A stretch of DNA of 43,642 nucleotides from Caldilineaceae bacterium (GTDB lineage Bacteria > Chloroflexota > Anaerolineae > Caldilineales > Caldilineaceae). A program made the translations under genes and the position numbers. How positions within the stretch are numbered: position 1 is the stretch's first letter; each line of letters begins with the position of its first letter. Below the pieces are notes generated by a model. The model was not told where the DNA came from, searched no databases, and saw only the letters and a program-made list of their open reading frames with translations. Location: the NCBI GenBank assembly GCA_020433455.1, contig JAGRCP010000036.1, forward strand, positions 4,407 to 48,048. The letters run 5' to 3'. Below, piece by piece: positions 1 through 7,913 of this stretch.

Positions 1-220
1 ACGGCTTGCCGATGCCGATGTGGTCATTCAGGCTGCGGGGCTTGTATTGGGTGAGGATTGCGACGTTATTGATGCCGCTGTTGACGCAGTTGCTCAAGGG
101 AAAGTCGATCAGGCGAAACTTTCCGCCGAAAGGGACCGCGGGCTCGGACCGCACTTCGGTCAGTACGCTCAGGGCCTCGCTGGAGCCGCCGCCCATGATC
201 AAGGCGAATACGCTACTCAT
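1..220 (-). CDS. GlgC-like ADP-glucose pyrophosphorylase paralogue, N-terminal part, probably non-catalytic
   Basis: Partial gene: the first 73 residues are in the window and the rest lies beyond position 1. The start is ATG at 220, 14 bases after the stop of the upstream glgC, with AAAGGAG just before it, so the two form an operon. Residues 31-73 follow GlgC closely ([32 protein letters not shown]). The nucleotide-binding loop does not: GAGTRL of the neighbour is replaced by GGGSSEAL, and AKPAV by SEPAV. The Arg and Lys that act on the phosphates of the substrates (R15 and K25 in the neighbour) are therefore absent. In the family, such changes mark regulatory subunits (plant large subunit, Firmicutes GlgD). 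I infer a regulatory partner for the adjacent GlgC. Only the N-terminus is visible, so the rest could not be checked. Confidence 0.8.
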   Translation of the reverse strand, partial: MSSVFALIMGGGSSEALSVLTEVRSEPAVPFGGKFRLIDFPLSNCVNSGINNVAILTQYKPRSLNDHIGIGKP

Positions 221-234
221 TGATCTGCTCTCCT

Positions 235-1488
235 TTAGACTGTCTGGCCGTCGGCGACGATGCCGTCTGCGGGGAAGGCATCCTCATCCCGGTTGCTGTT
301 GATGAGGACGTTGCGGCCGATCTTGGCCCGGTCCGGTATGACGGCGCTCTTGCCGATGACCGTGATGCCCGCGTAGAGGCGATCGGGCAGCAGTTCGTTG
401 GGTACGCTCATGTCGCCTGTGCCGACGATTGCGCCGGCCCCGACCATGACCTGCTTGTCGATGACCACCTTCTCCAGGTGCGCGCCCGGCCCGATCCATG
501 CGTCGTTCATGACCACGCTGTCTTTGACCACCGCGCCCGGACTGACGTAGACGCCGGGGCTGAGCACGCTGTTTTCCACCGCGCCCCGCACCACGCAGCC
601 GTTGGAGACCATGCTGCGGGTAATTTTGCCCTGGGGGCCCAGCTTGACGGCCGGCCGTTCTTCCGAGCGGGTATGAATGGGCCAGCGGTCGCCGTAGAGG
701 TCAAGCTGGGGCTCATCTTCCAGCAGGGCCAGATTGGTGGACCAGTAAGCGTCCACCGTCCCCACGTCAACCCAGTAGCCCTTGAATGTATAGGCGTAGA
801 CCTTGTCTTCGGCTTCCAGCATGGCCGGAATGACGTCATGGCCGAAATCGACCCGGGTCTTGCCGTCTGCATCGACCAGGCGGCGGGCCAGGGTGCGGGC
901 GTCAAAAATGTAGATGCCCATGGAGGCCAGATTGCCTTTGTCCCGCTCTTTGGGCTTCTCGTAAAACGCAGTGATGCGGTCCTCTTCCCCCACTTCCATG
1001 ATTCCGAAGCGATGGGTCTCCTCCAGGGGCACGGGCATGACGCCGATAGTCAGGTCAGCGCCCTTGCTGCGATGGAACTCGATCATGGGCCGGTAGTCCA
1101 TCTTGTAGATGTGATCGCCTGAGAGGATGAGGACGGTGTCGCCCCGATTTTCTTCAATAAAGTTCAGGTTTTGGACGATGGCGTCGGCCGTGCCGCCGTA
1201 CCACTGCTCGCCGCGGCGGCCCTGATAGGGCTGGAGCAGGCGCACGCCGCCCCGACTGCGGTCCAGGTCCCATGGCTTGCCGATGCCGATGTGGTCGTTG
1301 AGGCTGTGGGGGCGGTATTGGGTAAGAACGCCCACCGTGTAGATGCCGCTGTTGACGGCGTTGCTGATGGGGAAATCGATGATGCGGAACTTGCCGGCAA
1401 AGGGGACTGCCGGTTTTGCCCGTTCCTCAGAGAGGACGGTCAAACGCGTACCTGCGCCGCCGGCCAAAATCATGGCAATGGTTTTCAT
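235..1488 (-). CDS. glgC: Glucose-1-phosphate adenylyltransferase (ADP-glucose pyrophosphorylase)
   Basis: Makes ADP-glucose from glucose-1-phosphate and ATP, the committed step of bacterial glycogen synthesis. The protein is 417 residues, the usual family length. The nucleotidyltransferase signature GGAGTRL lies at residues 10-16 with catalytic R15, followed by AKPAVPF with K25. The middle carries [18 protein letters not shown] and GIMEV, which form the glucose-phosphate and ATP sites. The C-terminal third is a left-handed beta-helix ([20 protein letters not shown] and later hexapeptide turns). I chose ATG at 1488 over an upstream start at 1596 because it begins directly at the Rossmann strand ([11 protein letters not shown]) and has AGAAGGG upstream. 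A catalytically altered paralogue follows 14 bases downstream, suggesting a two-subunit enzyme. Confidence 0.95.
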   Translation of the reverse strand: MKTIAMILAGGAGTRLTVLSEERAKPAVPFAGKFRIIDFPISNAVNSGIYTVGVLTQYRPHSLNDHIGIGKPWDLDRSRGGVRLLQPYQGRRGEQWYGGTADAIVQNLNFIEENRGDTVLILSGDHIYKMDYRPMIEFHRSKGADLTIGVMPVPLEETHRFGIMEVGEEDRITAFYEKPKERDKGNLASMGIYIFDARTLARRLVDADGKTRVDFGHDVIPAMLEAEDKVYAYTFKGYWVDVGTVDAYWSTNLALLEDEPQLDLYGDRWPIHTRSEERPAVKLGPQGKITRSMVSNGCVVRGAVENSVLSPGVYVSPGAVVKDSVVMNDAWIGPGAHLEKVVIDKQVMVGAGAIVGTGDMSVPNELLPDRLYAGITVIGKSAVIPDRAKIGRNVLINSNRDEDAFPADGIVADGQTV

Positions 1489-1575
1489 AGGCGCTGCCCT
1501 TCTGGTGATGTGTTGTGGTGGGCGAACGAGCCGACCGAAAAGTAAGTTCGGCGTAACCGGCGCATCCTGCCTCCT

Positions 1576-1604
1576 ATTGTAAATGATCCGCTGCAATCCG
1601 TAAA
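1576..1604 (-). promoter_or_regulatory. Predicted sigma-70-type promoter of the glgC pair
   Basis: On the minus strand, TTTACG (1604-1599) and TACAAT (1581-1576) are separated by exactly 17 bases. Transcription would start near 1569 and give a leader of about 80 bases before glgC. The -35 box matches consensus at 4 of 6 positions and the -10 at 5 of 6. Confidence 0.5.
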
Positions 1605-1620
1605 GAGTTTTGCGACAGAC

Positions 1621-1645
1621 GATGCGTGAACATTTGATGCGTGAT
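1621..1645. repeat. Short intergenic repeat with GATGCGTGA words
   Basis: Two copies of GATGCGTGA (1621-1629 and 1637-1645) flank ACATTT. A related stretch, ACGTGACTTGTGATGCGTGA, lies at 1819-1838 in the same intergenic gap. The same vocabulary recurs at 14558-14620 and 18732-18766, always between genes. The function is unknown. Apart from these words and the two promoters, the 1489-1917 gap shows nothing else I recognise. Confidence 0.5.
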
Positions 1646-1693
1646 TCCGGCCGAGCCCAAAAAATTTCGTTGTCCGGATTTGGCTATAATATT

Positions 1694-1721
1694 TTGAGAA
1701 TCTCTGCACCACTGGTATAAT
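1694..1721 (+). promoter_or_regulatory. Predicted extended -10 promoter for the 1918 gene
   Basis: TTGAGA (1694-1699) and TATAAT (1716-1721) are 16 bases apart. TG one base before the -10 (TGGTATAAT) makes it an extended -10 element. Transcription would begin near 1728, leaving a leader of about 190 bases before the GTG start at 1918. A second TATAAT at 1685-1690 lacks a convincing -35. Confidence 0.55.
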
Positions 1722-1917
1722 TGGCGTTTGCCATGGTGCGTCGTTGTCGGCGCGCCGGGCGTATTGTCGTTCTTTATCAGAGTGACTCCTGCGGAATTCA
1801 CGTGGTTCGCTTTCTGAAACGTGACTTGTGATGCGTGACGAAGCGTTCCTTCACGGATCAGTCGATCGCATGAAATCCGGTTTAACTATCAGACCTAAAT
1901 AAAACGAGGGGGAAAGC

Positions 1918-3510
1918 GTGCTGCAACGACCGACCCAAACAGCAGCCTTTTGGCGCGATCAATTCGAGGTCACATCCGATGATCTGGAATTTTTGTATAA
2001 TCTGCTGTTGGATGCGCAGGCGCCGAAAAGTCGGGAAGACCTGGCCGTTGCGTTGGCGGGTGAGTATCTCCGCCGGGAGAACGCAACGATTGAAACCGAG
2101 CTTGCCAAGGGCGATATTTATCTGCCCAAAGAGAGTTATGCGGAGGGCCAAACCCTGGTCTTTCCCGCCCTGGACTTTGCGGTCGGCGACGTGCTGTCGG
2201 TGCGCGACGGCCAAAATCCCGAACACGGCAAATTTGACGTCATCGCGGTGCAGCTGGCGGGAGAAGACGCGCCCCGGGAATTCGCCGCTGCTCTGCAGAC
2301 GCCCCATCGCCTGAGCGAAGGCGGCGGCAACGTACTGCTGGATGACGGCGCGCTCCTTTCCGCTGAGGAAATCTACTCGCTCTATAATGACGACATCGAT
2401 GACAGCCTCCTCTTTGCGCTGGAAGAGGGCAGCCGGCGTGAGGATTTCGTGGAGGTGGAGGCGCAGTGGCTGCTGGCCGACATGCTGGCGGAAGTCCACA
2501 TCGGCCATCTCAATATTGCCGAGGCGCTCATCGAAGTCGCCGGCCATCCTCTGTCCGCTCAAACCATGCTCGGCGATCTGGATTTGGATGAGAATGTGCC
2601 CAAAACCATGCGCCTCATCAGCCTCAACCATGCCTTGAATAAGGACAAGCGCTTCGACACGGTTGAAAAGGACGGCCGGACGCTGTGGTACCTCAAACGC
2701 ATGGAGCCCGAGGTAGTCGGCACGACGCCTGCTCTGCTGCGCTATACGCCCGTTCCTTACAATCGCTCGCTCCTCAGCGTTGAGATGCTGCAACTGGAGT
2801 GGGAGCTGGATGACGAGTGGGGCGAAAGCAGCATCGTCGGCGACGTACCTGCGCTGGTGCCCAGCACCAGCTTTACCCTCATCTATCCCCATCGCAAATA
2901 CGGTACGATTCCCCTGTCCAGCCGCACCAAGAGCTTTTTCCCCCGGCAGGAACGGGGCAAGTCCCTGGTGACGTTGGTTGACGGACGCTGGGGCACCAGA
3001 TACGAAGGCTGGGTCGCGCATCAGGGCCGCTATGTTTCCGGGCTGGGCAAGTGGATGGATGACCATGAGCTGCCCGTGGGCGCCTACATTACGCTGGAGC
3101 GCGCGGAGCAGGGAAACGAGTTGATCATCGACTTTCGCACCCGCCGGGCCAAGCGCGAATGGGCCCGGGTCGCGACGGCCGATCTGGAGACCATGCGCCT
3201 CACTTTTGACATGAACAAGGTGAAGGTCGCCTGCGAATATGACGATACCCTGATCGTAGCTGAAAGCGATCCCCAGGCTCTGGCCCAATTGCGTCAGGCC
3301 ATGGAGAGCGCCGACGATAATTTGGCGCCGTTGGTGGAGCAGATCGTGCGCGAATTAACGGGCCTCAATCCCCAGGGAACGGTTCACGCCAAGAGCGTCT
3401 ACAGCGCGGTCAACATGGTGCGACGCACGCCGCCGGGCCCGGTTTTCTATGCGCTAATCAGCAACCCGAGGTTTAAGGATGTAGGCGGCGGTCTGTTCGC
3501 CCTGGCATAG
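1918..3510 (+). CDS. Uncharacterised 530-residue protein with a HARE-HTH-like C-terminus
   Basis: I do not recognise a named family for the full length. The start is GTG at 1918, preceded by GAGGGGG at good spacing. The N-terminal 60 residues look helical ([12 protein letters not shown]), followed by a beta-rich segment (residues about 75-110) and a long mixed, acidic region. There is no signal peptide or membrane segment, so it should be cytosolic. The last 60 residues end in [15 protein letters not shown] after a helix pair. In HARE-HTH winged-helix domains the same pattern (small-residue turn, PRF.KVG.G.FAL) closes the fold, so DNA or RNA-polymerase association is possible. The next gene also ends in a winged-helix-like segment. 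The two probably act together; that is inference from adjacency and architecture. Confidence 0.75.
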   Translation: MLQRPTQTAAFWRDQFEVTSDDLEFLYNLLLDAQAPKSREDLAVALAGEYLRRENATIETELAKGDIYLPKESYAEGQTLVFPALDFAVGDVLSVRDGQNPEHGKFDVIAVQLAGEDAPREFAAALQTPHRLSEGGGNVLLDDGALLSAEEIYSLYNDDIDDSLLFALEEGSRREDFVEVEAQWLLADMLAEVHIGHLNIAEALIEVAGHPLSAQTMLGDLDLDENVPKTMRLISLNHALNKDKRFDTVEKDGRTLWYLKRMEPEVVGTTPALLRYTPVPYNRSLLSVEMLQLEWELDDEWGESSIVGDVPALVPSTSFTLIYPHRKYGTIPLSSRTKSFFPRQERGKSLVTLVDGRWGTRYEGWVAHQGRYVSGLGKWMDDHELPVGAYITLERAEQGNELIIDFRTRRAKREWARVATADLETMRLTFDMNKVKVACEYDDTLIVAESDPQALAQLRQAMESADDNLAPLVEQIVRELTGLNPQGTVHAKSVYSAVNMVRRTPPGPVFYALISNPRFKDVGGGLFALA

Positions 3511-3533
3511 CGACATTGAATTGACCAATCTCC

Positions 3534-3587
3534 CAATCTCTTAATCTCCTTAAATCCCGCCGTGAGATTAAGGAGATTGAGAGATTG
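3534..3587. repeat. AATCTC-family palindrome between the two unknown genes
   Basis: Arms of 20 bases (3534-3553 and 3568-3587) pair at 19 positions around a 14-base loop. The arms are built from the words CAATCTC, TTAATCTC and CTTAA. No T-run follows on the plus strand, so it is not a standard terminator. It may stabilise or separate the two transcripts. It belongs to the same family as 4070-4126, 4621-4662, 5993-6081 and 15168-15242. Confidence 0.75.
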
Positions 3588-3608
3588 CCTTCATAAAAGG
3601 AGTACCCC

Positions 3609-4043
3609 ATGAGTTTAGCTGCCGGCCGGTTGGCCCGCTTTCGCCCTACGGTGGAGAGTAAATTTCACATTGATTACGACTGGTGGGAGAAGAGCGGCCG
3701 CGACTTCCGCCTCTACCTGCGCGATCAACTCTGCGAGGAGTGTCGCGAGCGCTTTTCCGACCACACAAACACGGAAGATGTGGATTGGGTGAACCCCGAA
3801 ACGGGCGAAGTGCGGCGCACCGACGCGCTGCGCGAGTGTCTGCGCATGCGCTGCGCCAACGATCCCGATTACATCAACGAGCGGCTGCCCGTGGCCTCGG
3901 CCGTCTTTCGCATCTTTCTGGCCAACAACAACGCCCCGCTCTCGCCCACTGAGCTGAGTCGCCTCATGCCGTGGCGCTCGGCCGACTCCATCCTCAACAC
4001 CATCGGCGGCCAGCGGACGTACCTGGGCCTGCGACCGACATAA
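3609..4043 (+). CDS. Uncharacterised 144-residue Cys-containing protein
   Basis: No named family recognised. The start ATG at 3609 has a strong AAAAGGAG eight bases upstream. The first half is aromatic and charged (FHIDYDWWEKSGRDFRLYL) and contains four cysteines, C42-x2-C45 and C77-x4-C82, a spacing that could hold a zinc or other metal. The second half (residues about 98-144: VFRIFLANNNAPLSPTELS, then SADSILNTIGG) reads like a small winged helix. No signal peptide or membrane segment. It follows the 1918 gene on the same strand, separated by a palindromic repeat, and is followed by a likely terminator. A nucleic-acid-binding role is plausible but only inferred. Confidence 0.75.
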   Translation: MSLAAGRLARFRPTVESKFHIDYDWWEKSGRDFRLYLRDQLCEECRERFSDHTNTEDVDWVNPETGEVRRTDALRECLRMRCANDPDYINERLPVASAVFRIFLANNNAPLSPTELSRLMPWRSADSILNTIGGQRTYLGLRPT

Positions 4044-4069
4044 CGGACCATCTGTCCGGGCAGATCATC

Positions 4070-4132
4070 AATCGCCTAATCGCTTAATCTCACGTTGCGA
4101 AATCGAGATTGAGCGATTAGGCGATTTTTATT
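4070..4132 (+). terminator. Likely intrinsic terminator built from an AATCGC-family palindrome
   Basis: Arms 4070-4091 and 4105-4126 (22 bases, 21 paired) are followed on the plus strand by TTTTTATTT. The stem uses the words AATCGCC, TAATCGC and TTAATCTC, related to the 3534 palindrome. It would end transcription from the 3609 gene. On the minus strand there is no T-run. Confidence 0.65.
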
Positions 4133-4156
4133 TCTGATTATTGATGCACTTTCCGC

Positions 4157-6748
4157 CTACTGAGACGCGCACGCAGCCGGATTGAGCGCGCAGGCCTGGT
4201 CGGGCGTTCGGGGCCGGGCAACGGTGATGCGGCCTATGGTCGCCTCGTTGCCGGCGCCGTCGGCCAGCGCGGCGCGTTCGCCGGTGGCTTCATCGTACAG
4301 GCCTACGACCACCGACCATTGGGTTCCCGCCGCGGCAGAGGCGGGCAGGGGCAGTTGTCGCCAATCGGGCGCAATGCCGTCACGCGCCAGTGCCGCATCC
4401 GCGTCATACGCGCCAAAATAGCGGGGCAGCCCGTCGGCCTGGACCTGCTCGCCGTTTGGCCCGCGCAGATGAACAAAGACGGTCATCCCGACCGGCCAGG
4501 CGTCGCCTTCCCACCACAGCCGCACATCCACCGGATCGCCCGGCGCGTAGTCCCGTTCTACGATGGCGCCGCGCAGGCTAATCCCCTGCCCGCCACCCAC
4601 AAACGCCATCGGCGCCCCAGTCTCTCCAATCTCTTCAATCTCCCTGATCTCTCCAATCTCCCCATCCTCACCGCGTCCATACGCGCCCGCCAACTCCTCC
4701 CCCTCTCCCATCACCGTCACCACGCCCCAATCCCTGGGCAAGGTCAACGGCAGCGTGGTCACAGTGATCTCCTCGCCCGGTTGCCATTCCTCGGCCGGAT
4801 ACCAGAGAAGCGCGGGCGGCGTCAGCTGCGCGGAAGAGTAGATGACCTCGCCGCTGGGCGTGCGGATCTCCAGCCCCGGCGCATCCGTCGCCGGATCGTA
4901 CTCCGCGCCCGCCGTCCACGTGACACTGACCCGGCTTTGCCGCCAGCGGGGCCAATCCTCCACGCGCACATTGCTGACGCGGAGGGGCCCATCTGACGCG
5001 GCGGATGGGGCCTCGGTTCGGGCAAAATCGTAGAACTCGCGGGGAATGCTCTTTTGCGGCGCGCCCTTGTGCAGGAGCAGGAAGCCGTCGGCCGCATCAA
5101 CCACGCCCCACTCGCCTGCCAACATGGCCTGAACCTGGGCGTAGAGATCGCCCGGAGCCATGTCGGTGTTGGCGGTTACGTCCAGCAGGGCCCATTCCGC
5201 ATTGCCCAATAGGGGCGCGGTAGCGTCCAGCCCCGTGGGAAACTGATAGACGTAGCGCCGATGGCTTACGTGGGGGTGGACGGCCGCGGTGGCGGTAACG
5301 GCCGCATCAGGCGGAATCTGATCCACGAAGCGGGCGAGGAGGCGATGGTGTGCGGTGACGGGCGTCGGGTCATAGCGCCCGCCCAGGGGGCCGCGGCCGT
5401 AGCGGAGATAGCCGACGCCCGCCCAGCTCAGAATCCAGATGCAGAGTGCGGCCGCGAGCAGGGGACGCAAGGCGGTGCGGGCATTGGTGAAGAGGGAGAC
5501 CGCGGCCATGGTTCCCGTGCGGGCTGCGGGTAAATGCTGAAACGCAGCGGATGAACCCTCTGTGCGCCGGGCCAGCATGCGCCAGATCCGGCTTGCGCCC
5601 AGGGCCGCGGCCGCGCCTGCATAGGCGATGAGGGGCGCGCTGTAGTGAAATTCGCCGTAGTACTGGGCGGGGTAGGCGCTGAGCAGATTGGCCAGAAAGA
5701 GAGGCAACCCAATCAGGAGCAGCTCAGGACCCAGGAGGCTCAAAAAGCCGAAGGCCATGAGCAGACGCAGCGTATAGTTCACCCGGGCCGGTTCGACGGC
5801 GATCTGCCGGACCAGTCCCGGCTGGGTGAAGATGCTCCGCACCATCTCCGCCGGCGAATTCCCCAGCGCGCCGTAACGCTGAAAATAGCCGCTCTCGGCC
5901 ACGCCATAGACCTCCGCCGCGTGGGCCGGCACGATAACGAAGGTCGCCAGGTAAAACCAGACGAGGGCAGCAATCGTAACAAAAGCAGGGATGATTAAAG
6001 ATTGAAGATTGAAGATTGGTAGAGTACCTTCCCGGGACGCCCTCTGCCCAATCTTCAATCTTAAATCTTCAATCTTAAATCTTATCATCGCCCACACGCC
6101 CAACCCGGCAGCGGCCAGGGCCATTTCTTCCTTGACAGCCGCCAACAGAAGCGCGGCAGCGGCAAATTGCGCCAGGCGCCGGCGTTCAATGCTGAGGAGG
6201 GCCCACAGGATCAAGGGCGCGGCCAGGGGCGCGGCGTGAAATTCGGTGAGAAGCGCGGATTGGAGTTGGGGCGCAAGCAGATAGGCCGCGGCCAGGGCCA
6301 GCCCAATCGGTCGGCTGAGGGCGCGCAGCGGCTCTCTGCGCCAGACGTAGTCACGTTCGTTGGGCGGAATGCTCTTGTCGAAAAGGGCGAGGGTCAGCTC
6401 GTAGAGGAGCCAGGCGCCCGCGGCGACGAAGAGGGCTTGCAGCAGCAGAATGGCCCGGGTGTCGTTCCAGAACCAGTAGATCGGACTGATGAGGGCCAGA
6501 ATGGGCTCCACGTGATCGCTCATGCGGGTGGCCAGATAGCCGTTATCGGTCATCTCCACAAAGCGGCCCCGGCTGGAATTCCAGATGGCCTGGTCGATCT
6601 GGCCCAGGTCGGCTTTGTGGGTGCGCATGCCCGCGTGGAGCCGCCACGCCATGCCGGTGAAGATGCTGACGTAAAGGAGCATGAGCGCCGGCAGGACCAG
6701 ACGATAGCCGTCGCTCCGTTGGCGTATGGCGGTTGCGAGGCGGGACAT
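4157..6748 (-). CDS. DUF2079-type polytopic membrane protein with C-terminal beta-sandwich
   Basis: A large (863 residue) integral membrane protein. The N-terminus carries the DUF2079 pattern: a first membrane helix, then HKADLGQIDQAIWNSSRGR and later DHVEPIL. About ten hydrophobic segments follow to residue 440. DUF2079 proteins resemble GT-C glycosyltransferases in topology, but their substrate is unknown. The soluble C-terminal half includes a beta-sandwich (PGDPVDVRLWWEGD, VFVHLRGPNG, VVVGLYD) often seen attached to GT-C-type proteins in Chloroflexota. The start codon overlaps the stop of the DegT aminotransferase gene by one base (TGATG), so translation is coupled. Two palindromic/tandem repeats sit inside the gene (4621-4662 and 5993-6081) without breaking frame; the second adds a charged patch between two membrane helices. 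Confidence 0.85.
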   Translation of the reverse strand: MSRLATAIRQRSDGYRLVLPALMLLYVSIFTGMAWRLHAGMRTHKADLGQIDQAIWNSSRGRFVEMTDNGYLATRMSDHVEPILALISPIYWFWNDTRAILLLQALFVAAGAWLLYELTLALFDKSIPPNERDYVWRREPLRALSRPIGLALAAAYLLAPQLQSALLTEFHAAPLAAPLILWALLSIERRRLAQFAAAALLLAAVKEEMALAAAGLGVWAMIRFKIEDLRLKIGQRASREGTLPIFNLQSLIIPAFVTIAALVWFYLATFVIVPAHAAEVYGVAESGYFQRYGALGNSPAEMVRSIFTQPGLVRQIAVEPARVNYTLRLLMAFGFLSLLGPELLLIGLPLFLANLLSAYPAQYYGEFHYSAPLIAYAGAAAALGASRIWRMLARRTEGSSAAFQHLPAARTGTMAAVSLFTNARTALRPLLAAALCIWILSWAGVGYLRYGRGPLGGRYDPTPVTAHHRLLARFVDQIPPDAAVTATAAVHPHVSHRRYVYQFPTGLDATAPLLGNAEWALLDVTANTDMAPGDLYAQVQAMLAGEWGVVDAADGFLLLHKGAPQKSIPREFYDFARTEAPSAASDGPLRVSNVRVEDWPRWRQSRVSVTWTAGAEYDPATDAPGLEIRTPSGEVIYSSAQLTPPALLWYPAEEWQPGEEITVTTLPLTLPRDWGVVTVMGEGEELAGAYGRGEDGEIGEIREIEEIGETGAPMAFVGGGQGISLRGAIVERDYAPGDPVDVRLWWEGDAWPVGMTVFVHLRGPNGEQVQADGLPRYFGAYDADAALARDGIAPDWRQLPLPASAAAGTQWSVVVGLYDEATGERAALADGAGNEATIGRITVARPRTPDQACALNPAACASQ
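4621..4662. repeat. AATCTC-word tandem repeat inside the DUF2079 gene
   Basis: The plus strand reads as repeated CCAATCTC/TTCAATCTC/CCTGATCTC units. On the coding (minus) strand this gives the low-complexity peptide GEIGEIREIEEIGETG in the linker between the membrane part and the beta-sandwich. The same words make up the intergenic palindromes nearby, so this is best read as a repeat that landed in a tolerant linker. Confidence 0.7.
5993..6081. repeat. In-frame palindromic repeat inside the DUF2079 gene
   Basis: Left arm 5993-6019 (GATTAAAGATTGAAGATTGA and on) and right arm 6048-6081 (CCAATCTTCAATCTTAAATC and on) are inverted copies made of GATTGAA/CAATCTT words around a core of about 28 bases. 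In the coding frame the stretch encodes a charged segment (IRFKIEDLRLKIGQRASREG and following residues) between two hydrophobic helices, so it lengthens a loop rather than destroying a helix. Confidence 0.75.
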
Positions 6749-7869
6749 CAGGGCAGCAGCTTATCCAGCGCTTCGGCCGCGCGTTGGATATCGCGCGTCT
6801 CCAGCAGGGGGTGGAGGGGCAGGGAGAGGATCTGGGCGGCGATGGTCTCGGTGACGGGCAGGGCCAGATCGCCGAAGAGGGACGCGTAGGCGGGCTGGCG
6901 GTGAACGGGCACGGGATAGTGGATGGCCGTGGCGATGCCCTGCTCGGCCAGGGCATCGCGCAGCGCGTCCCGGCTCATGCCCGCTTCGGACGGAATGCGC
7001 ACCACGTAGAGGTGATAGACGTGATAGTTTCCTGTACCTTCCGTCGGACGGATGAGGACCGGGGGCAGGAGTTGGTCGTAACGCGCCGCCAGGGCGCGCC
7101 GGCGCTCGTTCCACTCATCCAGCAGGGGCAATTTGACCCGCAACAGCGCGGCTTGCACTTCGTCCAGGCGGCTATTGGTCCCTTCAATCTGAGAAACGTA
7201 ACGCTCTGCGGGCGTCCAGCCGTACTCCCGCAGGCGGCGGACGCGTTCGATCAACTCGGCGTCACGGCTGACGACCGCGCCGCCGTCGCCCAGCGCGCCC
7301 AGATTCTTGGTAGGGTAGAAGGAAAAGCAGCCCAGATCGCCCAGCGTGCCTACGATTTGACCGTGATAAGCGGCCCCGTGAGCCTGGGCGCAATCCTCGA
7401 TGACGCGCAAGCCATGCGCCTGGGCCAGGTTGAGCACCTCGTCCATCGTCGCGGCCTGGCCATAGAGATGCACGGGGATAATGGCCCGCGTGCGGGGCGT
7501 GACCCGCGCGGCCGCGTCCTGTACGTCCAGCGTAAAGGTCGCGGGGTCGATGTCGGCCAGAACCGGCGTTGCGCCTGCATTGCGGATAGCCGCGACCGTG
7601 GCCACCGCGGTGTGGGAGACGGTGATGACCTCGTCGCCCGGACCGATGTCGCAGGCGCGCAGGGCCAGGCTCAGCGCGTCGGTGCCCGAATTGACGCCCG
7701 CGCAATCGACCGCGCCGCAATACGCGGCGAATTCCTCTTCAAAAGCCCGGCACTCCCGGCCCAGAATATACCAGCCCGAAGCCAGCGCGCGTTGCGCCGC
7801 AGCGTCCAATTGAGCCTGGAGCGCGGTGTATTGGGCTTTGAGATCGTTAAAGGGAAGGGGCGCTGACAT
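6748..7869 (-). CDS. DegT/DnrJ/EryC1/StrS-family sugar aminotransferase
   Basis: PLP-dependent aminotransferase of about 373 residues that moves an amino group onto a keto-sugar nucleotide. The family hallmarks are visible: GVNSGTDALSLAL (residues 58-70), VIEDCAQAHGA for cofactor binding, and the Schiff-base lysine K188 in FSFYPTKNLGALGDGG. The C-terminal part has the substrate-shaping NSRLDEVQAA and HYPVPVH motifs. I chose ATG at 7869, which has AGAGGAA upstream and begins directly with the family N-terminus (PFNDLKAQY); an upstream TTG at 7920 would add 17 unconserved residues. It lies between an SDR epimerase and a DUF2079 protein in one operon, pointing to an amino-deoxy-sugar for a surface glycan. 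The exact sugar cannot be told from sequence. Confidence 0.9.
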   Translation of the reverse strand: MSAPLPFNDLKAQYTALQAQLDAAAQRALASGWYILGRECRAFEEEFAAYCGAVDCAGVNSGTDALSLALRACDIGPGDEVITVSHTAVATVAAIRNAGATPVLADIDPATFTLDVQDAAARVTPRTRAIIPVHLYGQAATMDEVLNLAQAHGLRVIEDCAQAHGAAYHGQIVGTLGDLGCFSFYPTKNLGALGDGGAVVSRDAELIERVRRLREYGWTPAERYVSQIEGTNSRLDEVQAALLRVKLPLLDEWNERRRALAARYDQLLPPVLIRPTEGTGNYHVYHLYVVRIPSEAGMSRDALRDALAEQGIATAIHYPVPVHRQPAYASLFGDLALPVTETIAAQILSLPLHPLLETRDIQRAAEALDKLLP

Positions 7870-7913
7870 ACCACGTTCCTCTTTTCTCTTTCCTTGTTTC
7901 TCGTTCGCTTTCA

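Noticed and set aside
1882-3288. Minus-strand open frame of 468 codons opposite the 1918 gene
   Set aside because: No start context and no domain pattern; the plus-strand frame has a promoter, a ribosome-binding site and protein-like composition throughout.
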